DNA from: Thuidium tamariscinum
Lineage: Eukaryota; Streptophyta; Bryopsida; Hypnales; Thuidiaceae
Assembly (NCBI GenBank): GCA_947034885.2
Contig: OX344757.2
Span: forward strand, 1,488,001 to 1,552,000
DNA: 64,000 nucleotides
Direction of reading: 5' to 3'
In this document: positions 24,668 through 36,040 of the stretch, piece after piece
How the letters are laid out: each line of letters opens with the position of its first letter
How positions within the stretch are numbered: position 1 is the first letter of the stretch
Made by a program: the position numbers and the translations under genes
Notes under the pieces: generated by a model
Database searches by the model: none
The model's input: the letters and a program-made list of their open reading frames with translations, nothing else
Told to the model about the DNA's origin: nothing

Positions 24668-25522
24668 CATTGTCAAGTTCCAATTCATTATACATAACAA
24701 ATAAACCTTTATCTTAGTGGGATGTGCATCTAGAGATGGTTGATCTTTGCTTCTTGATACGGTAATTTAGTAAGGTATACTCCAAGTTCTACAATAAGGC
24801 AACAAACGGTGAGGTAAGTTATGCCAAAAGTCAACTTCTTTCTCCTTGGAGTTAAGTTGACCCCTAAGTGCCTAAGCCTTGGCAAGTGTGTTTTTCTTGT
24901 GAAAAAAGAGCATTGATTTCTAATAATCTCTAATGAAGCAAATTTTTCTTTTTTCAAAATCCAACTACATAGATGTTTTGAGAGATTGTATATTAGTCCA
25001 CAAACCAATTTTGAGTGTAAAATTGCAAAGAAGTTGTGAGATTATAACAAGAGAAATGTGTATTTTCTATTTTTAGTGTATTGCCTCTCTCCCCACAATA
25101 TTTTAGAAATTTGTATATTAAAGTTTTTTGGGATTAATGGTGACATGAACAAATACAAATAGTGTTAGTACACTAAAATGTACTTTCAAAAAACTTAATT
25201 TCAGTTGAAAAGCTATCAAATTCATTATACAATCCACCTTGCAATTGTGGTAATACAAAAAATTTCTACAACTAAAAATTGCAAAAATCTTCAAACCAAC
25301 ACTTGCATCTTGAAATTTTCAATGGTAAAAATCATAGAAATACTTTATTCTTTCTTCTAGGACCATTTTCAAAGCATTTGAATAAGTACAATTTCTTAGA
25401 TCTCAAATCAATTGACATTGGCAAGTTGTGTACTAAAGGGGAAAATGAAGTAAAATTGGCAAGCTTTACTCTCCACTAATGTTACATATATGCCTTTGAA
25501 GACCCCTAAATAATCAAACATG

Positions 25523-25757
25523 GTTGTCAGTATGTGAGCATAAAAGTGTGAGCTTATGAGCCTCAAAGATGATGGAACCTATAGTATAGGTGCTTATACT
25601 ACAGAAACCTTTTATGATAAGAATATATTTATACTATAGGTACCTATATTACAAGTATTTTTACTATAAACACCTTCAAAGGTGGTAGTACATCTACTTA
25701 TATACATATTAGAAGCTCACATGCTCGCATGTTCATGCTCACACACTAGCATTGTTG
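25523..25757. repeat. AT-rich MITE-like repeat, copy 2 of 4
   Basis: The left end GTTGTCAGTATGTGAGC and the right end GCTCACACACTAGCATTG are inverted, the clearest termini of this family. The middle repeats CTATAGTATAGGTGCTTATA-like units. See 22071-22293 for the family. Confidence 0.6.
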
Positions 25758-25810
25758 AATAATCAAATATTTACTTGTTTTCATGAAAAATGAAAGTTTT
25801 CAATAGTTAA

Positions 25811-25886
25811 CACTAGAAACTGCCCATTCAGATTTGAGCTGAAATTTTTCTGCACGACCATATATGGTCGCTCGGGCAGTTAGGGG
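25811..25886. mobile_element. Tiny TTAA-flanked inverted-repeat element (76 bp)
   Basis: It lies between TTAA at 25807-25810 and TTAA at 25887-25890. The left end CACTAGAAACTGCCC and the right end GGGCAGTTAGGGG are imperfect inverted copies, and a palindrome CGACCATATATGGTCG sits inside. Its right TTAA is also the left TTAA of copy E, so the two are back to back. It could be an extreme deletion derivative of the TTAA family. Confidence 0.5.
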
Positions 25887-25890
25887 TTAA

Positions 25891-26813
25891 CCCCTAAATT
25901 CCCAAGGCCATTTTTCTGTCAAAAACCACTAAAAACTGCCATTTTTGCTACAATCGTCCAAAAATACAAAATAAATTATGTTTTTAGAATCTAACCATAG
26001 GATCTTGTACTGTACTTGTCTTAGCTCACATGGTAAAAATTTCATGAAGTTTGATTGTATAGATTGAAAGATATTAATGTTCAAAGTTCAAAAAGGAAGG
26101 TTTTTTGAACATTAGACTGCAATTTCAAATGACTTTGACCGCCAATTGTGAATTTTTGTTGCACTACAAACTTTGAATTAAAAAAAATGCATGTTGAAGA
26201 ATTGAGTTGAAAGTCTAGGGAAAAAAATTCAAAAAACACACACTTGATTTTCATTCTTTAAGAAAATGCTAAGTAGAAATAGGTCCAAGATTGGAAAAAA
26301 AACAAAATTGTTAATAACTCCAAGATGGGATTGAAAGACAATAATCCCAATGGTGAGATTGTTTTAGCAATAAAACACAACATTCTCAAAAAAGAATTTG
26401 TGAAAAATTGTGAAAATTGCATTCAGAAATGAACCCTACAAGTTATTTTTTCAAGAAGATGCTAAAATTGCCTGAAAAACAAAATTGTCTTTAACTTTCT
26501 CATTATTAGTCTAAATAGAACAAATCAAAGCTTCACATGTAGACAAAAAGAAAACATTTCAAGAAGAAAAAAATTTAATTTATTTTGATTTTTTGCAATT
26601 TTTTTGTGTTGCCCACTGAGTTTAGTTTCAGGGTTTTTATGGTATAATTTTTACTCCTAGGCTCCAATTGAAATAAAAATTATATTCCCACGTAGATAAT
26701 CAGATTTTTTTAATCTTACAGGAAAGTTTCAAAACAATTCACCAAAATTTGAGATCACAGGAACCTGTCCGAAATCTGATTTGTCCCCCGAGGGGACAAT
26801 GGGAATTTAGGGG
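25891..26813 (-). mobile_element. TTAA-flanked element, long type (copy E)
   Basis: A 923-bp element between TTAA at 25887-25890 and TTAA at 26814-26817, in reverse orientation relative to copies G, H and I. The termini are CCCCTAAATTCCC and GGGAATTTAGGGG, a perfect 13-bp inverted pair. The small palindrome TTGTCCCCCGAGGGGACAA lies near the right end, at the place where G, H and I have theirs near the left. No coding frame. Confidence 0.88.
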
Positions 26814-27014
26814 TTAATTGAATGGGGAAACAACCCATTCCCTATGTGCAAAAATAGAGTTGAGAAGGCATCCATAATTTTTTAGATTTTTATTTCTCAA
26901 AACATAACTACTGTGAACTTTTTAACTAAAGATTGTGTTTTGATCCATACTAGTTAAATAGACCTTCCTATTTCCAATCAAACAATACCCACCAAGGGTT
27001 GGTTGCAATATTAA

Positions 27015-27562
27015 CCCCTAAAGGACCAAGTTGTGTTTAATTTTTTGGCAACATAGCAATTTTGGGCAGCTCACTAAGCATGGAGTTTTTATTTTTTTTT
27101 CTTTGCAATTTTCAGGCAATGTGTGCCCAAGGAGTAGCTTTAAGACCCAACAATTTTCATAACTTTTGAGTACACGGTTAAAAAGTTATTGCATGATATG
27201 TCCTTTTCATTCGACAACGGGCAATCCAAGCAACCCAAAAAACTTCTTTAAAAAACTTTTTTTAAGAAATTAAAATTTTGAAATTGATTCTTTACATTTA
27301 TATACTCATGATAAGCTTTGAATCATTCCATTTGGATTAATTAAATGAAAGTTATGAGGAATTTCAGTTTGCAGGTAGGTATGGATTTCAAAGACTACAT
27401 ACCATGTACTCAAAAGTTATGAAAATTGTTGGGTCTTAAAGCTACTCCTTGGGCACACATAGTGTGAAAATTTCAAAGAAAAAAAAATAAAAACTCCATA
27501 CGTAGTGAGCTGCCCAAAATCGCTATGTTGCCAAAAAAACGCAGCTTGGTTTTCTTTAGGGG
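27015..27562. mobile_element. TTAA-flanked foldback element, short type (copy F)
   Basis: The best-preserved short copy: 548 bp between TTAA at 27011-27014 and TTAA at 27563-27566. The left arm (CCCCTAAAGGACCAAG, TTTTTTGGCAACATAGCAAT, TTGGGCAGCTCACTA) and the right arm (TAGTGAGCTGCCCAA, ATCGCTATGTTGCCAAAAAA, CTTTAGGGG) pair over roughly 160 bp. The inner ends of the arms are near 27178 and 27408. The central 230 bp are unique to the family, and there is no open frame. Confidence 0.9.
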
Positions 27563-27589
27563 TTAAGGATGTTGTAGCCAATCATATGG

Positions 27590-28620
27590 TGTCACAACAG
27601 TGCCGGGGAGTGTGCCATAATTGGTCACTATTCATCTCTTCTTGCATGGAAAGAGAATAATCTACAATGTGGAAATGGGGGGTGATGAGGAATGGGTTGC
27701 CTCCCCTGCTCTCCTGGAAAACATGGGTTCTCTTTTCTTGGAACTAATGGAGTGGAACCAGAAAAGTTTGGGTTCCTTTCCTTTGGCAATGAGCCCTTGG
27801 ATCTGCACTGCCGGCAGCCAGGGGCCGCAAACCTCCACTGGCAAACCTCCATGGAGAACACTCCGCAGCCCGTCTCTGCCTCTGAAAACCACTGAATGGG
27901 GGCAGCTAATGGAGACAATCAATAGTCAGCCCCAGAGCACCCTGCCACAGCACGGCAAGGCAGAGCGGAGCGGGGCAGAGCTGATGATGGCATCCAACTG
28001 AGGATGACAGAAGTCATTTGTTTCCCAAAAAATAGGAAATCCCTTCAAAACCCGCCCGGAATTCCCTCGAAGACTGAGGAAGAGTCCGGAAGAGGAGGAC
28101 AGATGCAGATGATGATGGAGGGGCAGAGGCAGGGAGCATGTGGGGGAGAGAGAGGAAAGGAAGGATCTAAATTGGGGGCCCTTTCCTCTGCCTTGGACGG
28201 AAGGGCTTTCCATGTGAGAGTCTGCCGCGGCTGGCCCCCGGGGTCCGGGGGAGGGGGGGACGACGAGGCCACAGAGCCAACTGAAGGGGCTGTGGCATAC
28301 AGGCATTCCTGCGCGCTCCCAATGTGAATTGAATGCGCTGGGGCTGGGCAGCTGAAGGCAGCACTGAGAACGCTGACACTCAGACCAATCCCTGGAAGGA
28401 CTTGGGAGAGCACTTTCATGGGGGCTGGAGGTAGACAAGCCTATCACCACCCAGAATGGCACTCTGACTACAGTGTCATGGGGCCTATTCCAAGACCGGT
28501 ACACATTTCTTTCAGAGGGGTGCACTTGCTTCACAAGTCAAACCCAAGTGGAAGGAAGCTTAGTTTTCCAATCAAAACTGTAATTTCTGTGAGCAATCAG
28601 CCTTAAAATTATGAAACCAA
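27590..28620. other. GC-rich island without a recognisable gene
   Basis: About 1 kb is much richer in G and C than its surroundings and is purine-rich on the plus strand (GAGG, GGGGGAGAG runs). Open frames exist in several frames on both strands (the longest is 202 codons at 27926-28534, minus), but all are Ser/Pro/Gly-rich and overlap, as expected by chance in GC-rich DNA. A block near 28431 (GGTAGACAAGCCTA) recurs at 42768, and 28520-28600 (CAATCAAAACTGTAATTT) recurs at 43950-44020, so part of it is dispersed repeat. It could be a repeat 3' end, a long non-coding RNA promoter or an old gene fragment. Confidence 0.4.
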
Positions 28621-31600
28621 ACGTAGAGTGGAGGCACAAACATTGTATAAACAATCCATAATCACTCTCCTATGCATCCATTGTTCACCAATGAAAGATT
28701 GATAACTTTTCCCTTTTGACATTGATGTAGTGAAATTGTCAAAAGAAATTAGTAGATTCGCATAATGGGATGAACAAAATTAGGGTCAAATATAGAGTGA
28801 GAGAACTAGGAAACAAATGGTAATAGATTGTTCTACCTAAATAATTAGGATTCTTTGTCATGTGAGATTGGTGGACACAATTTGCATGGGGAGCTACAAT
28901 ATCAAGTGAGCAATTGGACGTAGTGCTAAGCATGTCAAGCCAATGGGTGGAGAGAGGTTGAGTAAAAACTCCTCACATAGCATAGTGATATCCTTTAAGA
29001 TTGACCAACTTCCACCAACGGGCTTGTTCACCGATTTCAATGAACCTTGAAATTCTCGTTTGCCATCCAACGAGGCCAACAAGACAATCAATGGAATCTT
29101 CTCACCCTCTAGTGCTTCTTTTTGCCCACCAATCTCACGTGGCAAAATGCCCTCAACTTAGTTTGTTTCATAGCATTGCCCACGGTGCAAGCCTCCCAAA
29201 GACTTTTGTTCGTCTCAACATCTTTAGCAACCCATGATGATTTTCAACCCAAGCTAACAAGGATCATCAAATAGTTAGAAGGTAGGAAATTTGAAAGTAT
29301 CCAAAATCTAGAAACTTCATATTGAAATTTTGGAAAATCAAAACTTAGATTTAATGCAACCAAACATTGTCATGATATTTTCAACATGTTTACAACAAAT
29401 TCATTCTTTTGAATGAATTTCCCAAGCAATGATGAAACTCTTGGAATGATCATATTACCTTGGCAAAAAAGTTTCATCCACATAAATAAATATTTTGTTT
29501 TTACAATGATGAACAACAATCACCCATGTTACAATGTTTAAGAAAAATCATGAAAACATCTACACTCAACACCACAAAACAAGATTAAAAGAATCTTGTG
29601 CCTACAAAAGATGCCTTAACGGCCTTAATCCTTTGGTAGATTTGTGCATCTAAAAGAAGGTTATCTTTCAAGTTGATTTTTTCATCATATTTAGTGTAGC
29701 CCAAAAACTTAGTCTATACTCAGAGGAATGCCATCTATGCCATTATAGCAAGAACAAATCACATGCTTATTAGGTAAGTGAGAGCCACCACTTTGGCTCA
29801 CAAATTAATTCAAATATTTTAAAAACAAATCGTAGGAGTTTGTGAGTTAGCAATTAATAGTAAGAAAAATCAATTCACAACAATATATTAGTTACCTTAG
29901 TGATATAAATGAATTTTAGGACCAAATGGTATAGATTTTAATTGATTCAATTATGTGTTGAATGATTGGAGGATTCTAGGAGAGATTAGGGTTTATAAAC
30001 AAATATGTGTATTAAATAAGAAATAGGCAATTAGAAACATTAAAAGAATGGTGGAATTTTTATAATTAGGGAACAAAATATTGAGACAAGGAATCAATAT
30101 AAGGAAGTCAATCATAAATTAGAAGTGCAAATACAAAAAGTATGAGCTAACTTAGATAATTTTAAAAAATGCTCGGACATTGTGGATTACATTCCAAATT
30201 AGAAGAAAATGTTGTAAATTAATGTGGAGACATCGATTAGGGTAGGAATGAATTGATACTTGGATGGATATTAGAGTGCCAATGGGACAATTATAGGGAA
30301 ATTTTTTAGGAATAAAACTCTTCTACATTTTTCTCTCATGGTAAATGTTGGACTCTCTCTCCCTAAGATTAATGTGAATTGAGCCTTTTCAAGCCATATG
30401 AAAAGTGTGAAGTTTTTTGTAGGATGGATTCTTAGGGGATTTATCAAGTAAAAATTTGACATTATTGTAGAAAAGAAATAGAGAAAATGGATATAAAGAT
30501 TTAGGATTTTTTTATCATGAATTTTGCTTAGTGATAGGCTGAGATCTCTTACATCAAATCTTTGAGTAAGAGAATAGTTAGGTGTCAAGATTTTTAGGAG
30601 TTGTAAGTCTTTTTGTAGACTTTTTTAAAAGCTAAAGCTTGCCCAAAATGGAGCAAGGAAAATATTGGGCAACCACTTTAGGAAGAGGAGGTTAGTTGTG
30701 GATTTTGACTGAGAGTACTAACTTTAATAAGCAAGGTCAAGAAAACAATGAATTGGAAGGAGTGGGAATTTTGTGAGGAAGTAGATTTGTAAGTTAACTT
30801 CTCCAAAAAGTAGAGGCTTGTCTAAATTGGAGCAAGGATGAAGATGGGATGGTTGTTTTAGTGTGAGGTGGTCAACTACCTTGTTGGTTATAAGTTGAAT
30901 GTGTTTCTCCAAGTTAAAGGAGATTTAATTTATATATTGAAGGCCTTAGACAATGGTCCTATAGTTCTTAAGTGTCTACTGACACTATGTTGAATTGAAT
31001 TCTTGCAATATGTAATGTAATCTTGAATTTTTAATTGGCTTGTGCATTGATTGCTATCCTAATTAGTTCACAATATTTTTTCCTTTGTGTAAAAGGACCA
31101 TATCTAAATATATAATAATATATGGTGTTTAGCCAAGGATTAAAATATAATAAGTTAGCCTAATGTTACTTGAATTAATTTTAAAATCCTATAAGTTATT
31201 ACTATTTATGAATATTCTATCAATTATATTTACAAAGATTTTTTCAATTGTATTGATATCTATGCTCTTGGTAAAAATACTCATCATGAATAAACACTAA
31301 TAGCATTTAAAAGTCAAGCAATGTCGTCACATTAAATATCATTATCAATGTATTGTACCATTGTAGAAGTGTAAATTTTGACTATAGCCAATTTGCAATG
31401 TGAATATTGACATAGGATGATATAGAATGGGCATTTTTGAAATCTTCATATTGGGGCAACTCCATACATTTGTACAAGATTCCAAGTCCTCTAAGGTATT
31501 GATTAAATTAAATTTGTATTTGCTTTATAAACTAATAGGTGCATCCTATAATAATCTTGAAAGTCTCCCATCAACTATTTTTTGGCCTCAACATCATTAC

Positions 31601-33580
31601 AAAGTTAAGAGTTTAGGATTTTGTAAGTTTAAAATCTGCCAATTGGGATTAGAAAATGAACCATAATTATGTTGGTTGAGAGTCTATGAGGTGTATTTTC
31701 CATCACTACCTTTAAATTCATTCAAAACTTGCAAAATATATGTAAAATACTATAATCATAGCATTCCCACTCTCACCTTGTATTGTTACACATAATGTTG
31801 TAGAATGCCACCACAATATCTTCTAGAAAAGGTGACCATCTTCACCATGAGTGAATTCTAAAGTACATGATTCTTTGGCAATGGACACCTAGCGCTCAAC
31901 AATCATTCAATACATTGGCTAACTTAATATACAACTTCTTCACAACTTGCATATTGTCATTCTCATACTTGCCTCTCCAACTTACACACTATCATCTAGC
32001 AAAATTGAACTTTCCCTACAAGTTCATACATACCAATAGTATAATGAAGTCACTTGTATTACTAATCTAGTGCAAAGTGTGCATTCTCATATAATGTGAA
32101 TTGTATTAAGGAATTCCAAAGATTGCTCATAATTAAGATTCCAGATCCTTTTGTTTGAACTTAAAATGGATGTATGCTTTGACTTGTACTTATTGATGAT
32201 AGTGTTGTTTACAACAACCTATGAGTTTTCCTTTGAAACAACTCCTCGTGATGCTTTAAGACATACCTCTTCAAAGTCCATAAACTCTATTAGGTTTTGA
32301 AAATCCAAATCATTTTTTCCACCCACTAATGAAAGTTCTAGTAAGAATCCCAACCCAAGTTGGCTCTCTTTTGTTTTTGTTTTGTGCTATGTGATGTAAG
32401 TGAGGGATGGATGGAGAATTTGTAATGTCAAATTGGATTATGGAGATGAGTGTAGTATGTTAATTGGAGGAATGGTGGTGTATGTGCTTAGTTGGTGGAA
32501 AATAATGTGAAATGACATGAGGATGAGTTAGTTGTTGAAAGTATGTGAAATTGTAAACAATGAATTATTCACCAATTTGGTAGTATGATAAAAAAAATTT
32601 AGCTCAATTGGTTCTTGTGTATTGTCTATGGATGCTCATGTTTATTAAATTAATTGATTATGTGAATGAATGAGCTATGAGACAAGTTCAAAGTTTATAA
32701 AATTTAGTAATTGAAAGTATCAAATTCCAATTCGGGTATCTAATGTTGTTGTAATAATGTTTTTGGCTAAAAAATTCCAAATTGGATTATTGAATTTATG
32801 TCAAGATATTTCAATATTAGATCATATTGAATCTATTAGCATAGATTCCTACTTGACCATCTCCCTTGGAACAAATTTATATACTAATAGGATAATTGCT
32901 CATTCAATCATTCTTCTTCTTCAACAAGTCTATTCAAGAATAATATTTTCTTTCACCAATGTGTTTGAATTACTTGATAATTAAAATATTTTTCATTTGA
33001 GTAGGTTTAGAAGTCAAATTTCACCACAAAATGTATTTCCAAGATAACTTTAGCATTTTTTTCAACACTAAAACATTAAAATCTATATGTCCTTGAAATG
33101 ATTCCAAATTTGATTCATGTCTTCTACAACATCTGAAGGACAATGTGCACACTACAAAATTGCACAATTCAGATTTTCATACTTTAGTGAAATTTAGGCT
33201 TATAATAGTTGAAAATCAAGGATGATTTTAGACACTTTTAGGCCTCAAGAATGAAGGATCATCTTGCATATTAGTAATCTGTAAGATTGTTTGTATCTCA
33301 TCTTTATATTTGGCCCTTTTTTTTTCTTCCCTATAACAAAGAAACGGTCTCCAAAATTGTCCACCCTTTATAATTATAAGTAATTATAGGAAGGTATAAA
33401 ATACCACGAATCAAAAAACTAATTAATACTAAGGACCATTTAAATACTTTGAGTCTTCAAAATATCCTCCAAAACAATACTTCTTCCTTGTATGTGTTTT
33501 TTAGAACCCCCTATTTAGTGCCCCCCCTTGAGGTCTTCAAAAAGGTTGAATGACATGGAATTATAAAAATTTCTCAAGTT
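28621..33580. other. AT-rich spacer without recognisable genes
   Basis: Nearly 5 kb in which I can support no gene. At 28894-29145 (minus) and 29001-29237 (plus) open frames overlap in a slightly less AT-rich patch, but neither shows a known motif. The rest is AT-rich spacer with no repeat that I could pair with another part of the window. Confidence 0.45.
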
Positions 33581-33584
33581 TTAA

Positions 33585-34509
33585 CCCCTAAAAGCCCATT
33601 GTCCCCTCAGGGGACAATTTGGAGTTCAATCAAGTTCCGATGACCTCAATTTTTAGTGAATTTTTTTGAATTTTTTTTATAGTATAGGAAAACCAATTAG
33701 CTTCAATCATAGAAATATAATTTTTATTTCAATTGGTGCCCAGGAGCAAAAGTTATACAACAAAAAGCCCAAATTTTAACTTGGCAAGCAGAAAAATAAA
33801 TCCACAAATACTTGAAATTAAATTTTAAATTTTTTAATCTTATAGATCATATTTTTTTTCTACGTGTGAAGCTTTGATTCATTCCATTTGGATTAGTTAT
33901 GTGAAAGTTATGAACAATTTTGTTTTTCATACAGTTTGAGCATCTTCGTGAAAATATAACTTATAGGATTCATTTCTGAATGAAATTTTCACATTTTTTC
34001 AAAAAAAATTGCTTGACAAGATTAAATTTTCTTGCTAGAAAAATCTCACCATTGGAATTATTGTGTTTCAATTCCATCTTAGAGCTATTAACAATTTAAT
34101 TTTTCTTTCAATCTTGAACCTACCTCTACTTAATAATTTTTTAAAGAATGAAATCAAGCATTTTTTTTTTGAAATTTTTTTCCTAGACTTTCAACTCAAT
34201 TCTTAAACACACAAATTTTTTAATTCAAAGTCTATAATGCAAAAAAATTCAACAAATGGCAATCAAAGTCATCTGAAATTGCAAGACAATATTTTAAAAA
34301 GACTATGCTTTCCAGCTTTGAATGCCCATATCTTCCAATCTATACGGTCAAACTTCATAAAGTTTTTAGCATATAATCTTAGACAAACAAAGTACAAGCT
34401 CATATAGTTATATTCTATAAAAATATTTGTTTGTTCTTCTAGATGAATGCAACAAAAATGGCAGTTTTGAGTGGTTTTTGACAGAAAAATGGCCTTAGGT
34501 CTATAGGGG
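33585..34509 (+). mobile_element. TTAA-flanked element, long type (copy G)
   Basis: A 925-bp element between TTAA at 33581-33584 and TTAA at 34510-34513. It begins CCCCTAAAAGCCC followed by the palindrome TTGTCCCCTCAGGGGACAA and ends TCTATAGGGG. The inner order matches copies H and I: GGAGCAAAAGTTATAC, then TTTGATTCATTCCATTTGGA, then CTTATAGGATTCATTTCTGA, then ATGGCAGTTTTGAGTGG. No coding frame. Confidence 0.88.
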
Positions 34510-34576
34510 TTAAGCTAGCCCTCTAGAATTGTAGTAAGAACCACTATAAATTTAAGAGGGTCTTGTTGAGAAGCAC

Positions 34577-34605
34577 TAGTAGTGGTGGTGGTAGTAGTAG
34601 TAGTT
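34577..34605. repeat. (AGT/GGT)n microsatellite
   Basis: About nine trinucleotide units alternating AGT and GGT. An ordinary simple repeat in spacer DNA. Confidence 0.8.
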
Positions 34606-34719
34606 AGTACAATTAAAACTACTTCTAGAATACTAGTGTAGTAAAGAAAACAATAAAATAGTAGTAGAAACACTAAAACTCATGACATTACAGTAATTAA
34701 GCCTGATTTTCATGATAGG

Positions 34720-34943
34720 ATGCTAGCATATAAGTATAGAAATGCAAGCATATGAGCCTCAATATAAATAGTTCTCCTACAACCATTGAAGGTTCTTACA
34801 ACATAAACATGTATAATATAGGTATCTATAACATACATATCCTATAATCATAGAAGGTTTCTATAACATAGACACCTATAATATAAGTGCAAAGACTTTT
34901 AGACTCATGTGCTCATGATAATAGACTTATATAATAGCAACAC
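34720..34943. repeat. AT-rich MITE-like repeat, copy 3 of 4
   Basis: The left end is ATGCTAGCATATAAG and the right end CTTATATAATAGCAAC. Shared internal blocks include CAACCATTGAAGGTT and TCCTATAATCATAGAAGGTT, and the end of the repeat reads ACTTTTAGACTCATGTGCTC, as in copy 4. Confidence 0.6.
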
Positions 34944-35239
34944 TCTACATGCATGTAATCCACTAGCCTACTTCTTTCAGTCAATGGGTTTAGTTTTTAT
35001 TATTATTATAACTTATAATCTTTGCATAAATTCTACTTGAACATGTTCCAAAATAATTTAGGAAAAGGGGGAGGAATCACTATTACCTTCTAGGTAAGGG
35101 ATTAGCCCCTTGGCTCCTTGTTCAATTTTTAAAAAAAAGTCAATGGCACTAATCATAGCGGGCCATGATTACACAAGGCAAGTCCATATCTCAATAGCTT
35201 TTGAAAGAAAGCATGCTAAAGGGCCCACACAAAATTAAA

Positions 35240-35540
35240 GGCTAACTTGCAAGCTTCCGCTTAGAGCACTTTGTGAGGCATGTTGCTCCGACAACCAACA
35301 CAATGGAACAAAATCATGCAAGGATTCACTGATTTGGGGACTCCATCAAGAAATGAATGGGCCACAGACTTTGCCGTGCGAACTCCTCCATTAGGCATGG
35401 CCGACCAAACCTACAGCATTGCACAGTCTTGGTGGGATGGTTCTGTACTTAACTTAGGACGACTCTCCTGCCAGGCAGGGGGCCTATTAGTAAGCTTCTA
35501 TGGAGTCACCATGTCCATGCTCTAAGCTTAATGTCCTTTG
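35240..35540 (+). other. Moderately GC-rich patch with an 81-codon open frame
   Basis: The frame 35280-35525 reads through MLLRQPTQWNKIMQGF and SIAQSWWDGSVLNL. Its composition is less AT-biased than the spacer, so it may be a fragment of a once-coding sequence, but I recognise no family. No splice structure or second copy was found. Confidence 0.25.
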
Positions 35541-35589
35541 TATTGACAGATTCTTGTTGATGACCATCTCTTTGCAAGTCTTCATAAGC

Positions 35590-35850
35590 TCCACTTAACC
35601 CTGTAACACCACTGCAGACACTAAGTGTCCAATGGATGATGGGGAATGCTTGCATATAAGGCAGAATTGCAATTGTTCAACCTTGGAATTTGGTGCAAAA
35701 AGGAGAAGGCCTTGCACAATAGTTTGGTCTCCAATGAATACTTTTGGATTTTCTGAAGTAGATGATTCCCGCGGTTTCAAAAAGCATGATCTCCATGGAG
35801 ACAAGCCCGTCATTATACAAGGTTACGCTTACTTGATGATCACTAGCTAG
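35590..35850 (+). repeat. Duplicated unit, copy 1 (weakly coding-like)
   Basis: This segment aligns with 36041-36188 joined to 36599-36715. The best block reads SRGFKKHDLHGDKPVIIQGY here and SHGIKMHDFHGHGHQSVLQG in copy 2. Amino-acid similarity at the same frame suggests a decayed coding sequence of unknown family, duplicated about 450 bp apart. An upstream part (CAATTGTTCAACCTTGGAAT against CAACTTTTCATCCTTGGTAT) also aligns. Confidence 0.5.
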
Positions 35851-35854
35851 TCTG

Positions 35855-36009
35855 CATTTCTCTCCAGCAATGAAATTCCTTTTCATTTGTTTGGGAGAAA
35901 TCAATACAATGATCACCTGCTCATCTATATTTCTCCCTCTCTGGCAATGAAATTCCTTTTCATTAATTTAGTTTTTAAAAAACAAATTAAAAAAATGATC
36001 ACCTACTCA
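35855..36009 (+). mobile_element. LINE-type 3' ends, one with a 16-bp target duplication
   Basis: Two copies of GCAATGAAATTCCTTTTCATT (from about 35867 and 35944) resemble the 3' ends of plant LINEs. The second belongs to a 70-bp segment (35924-35993) that ends in an A-rich tail and is flanked by AATGATCACCTGCTCA (35908-35923) and AATGATCACCTACTCA (35994-36009), a 16-bp duplication with one mismatch. This is what a very short, 5'-truncated target-primed insertion looks like. Confidence 0.6.
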
Positions 36010-36040
36010 GTCCCAAGACTTGTGACGGAGTGAGTTAATT

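Noticed and set aside
27926-28534. A 202-codon open frame on the minus strand
   Set aside because: It is Ser/Pro-rich with no motif, overlaps open frames in several other frames of the same GC-rich DNA, and shares blocks with dispersed repeats.
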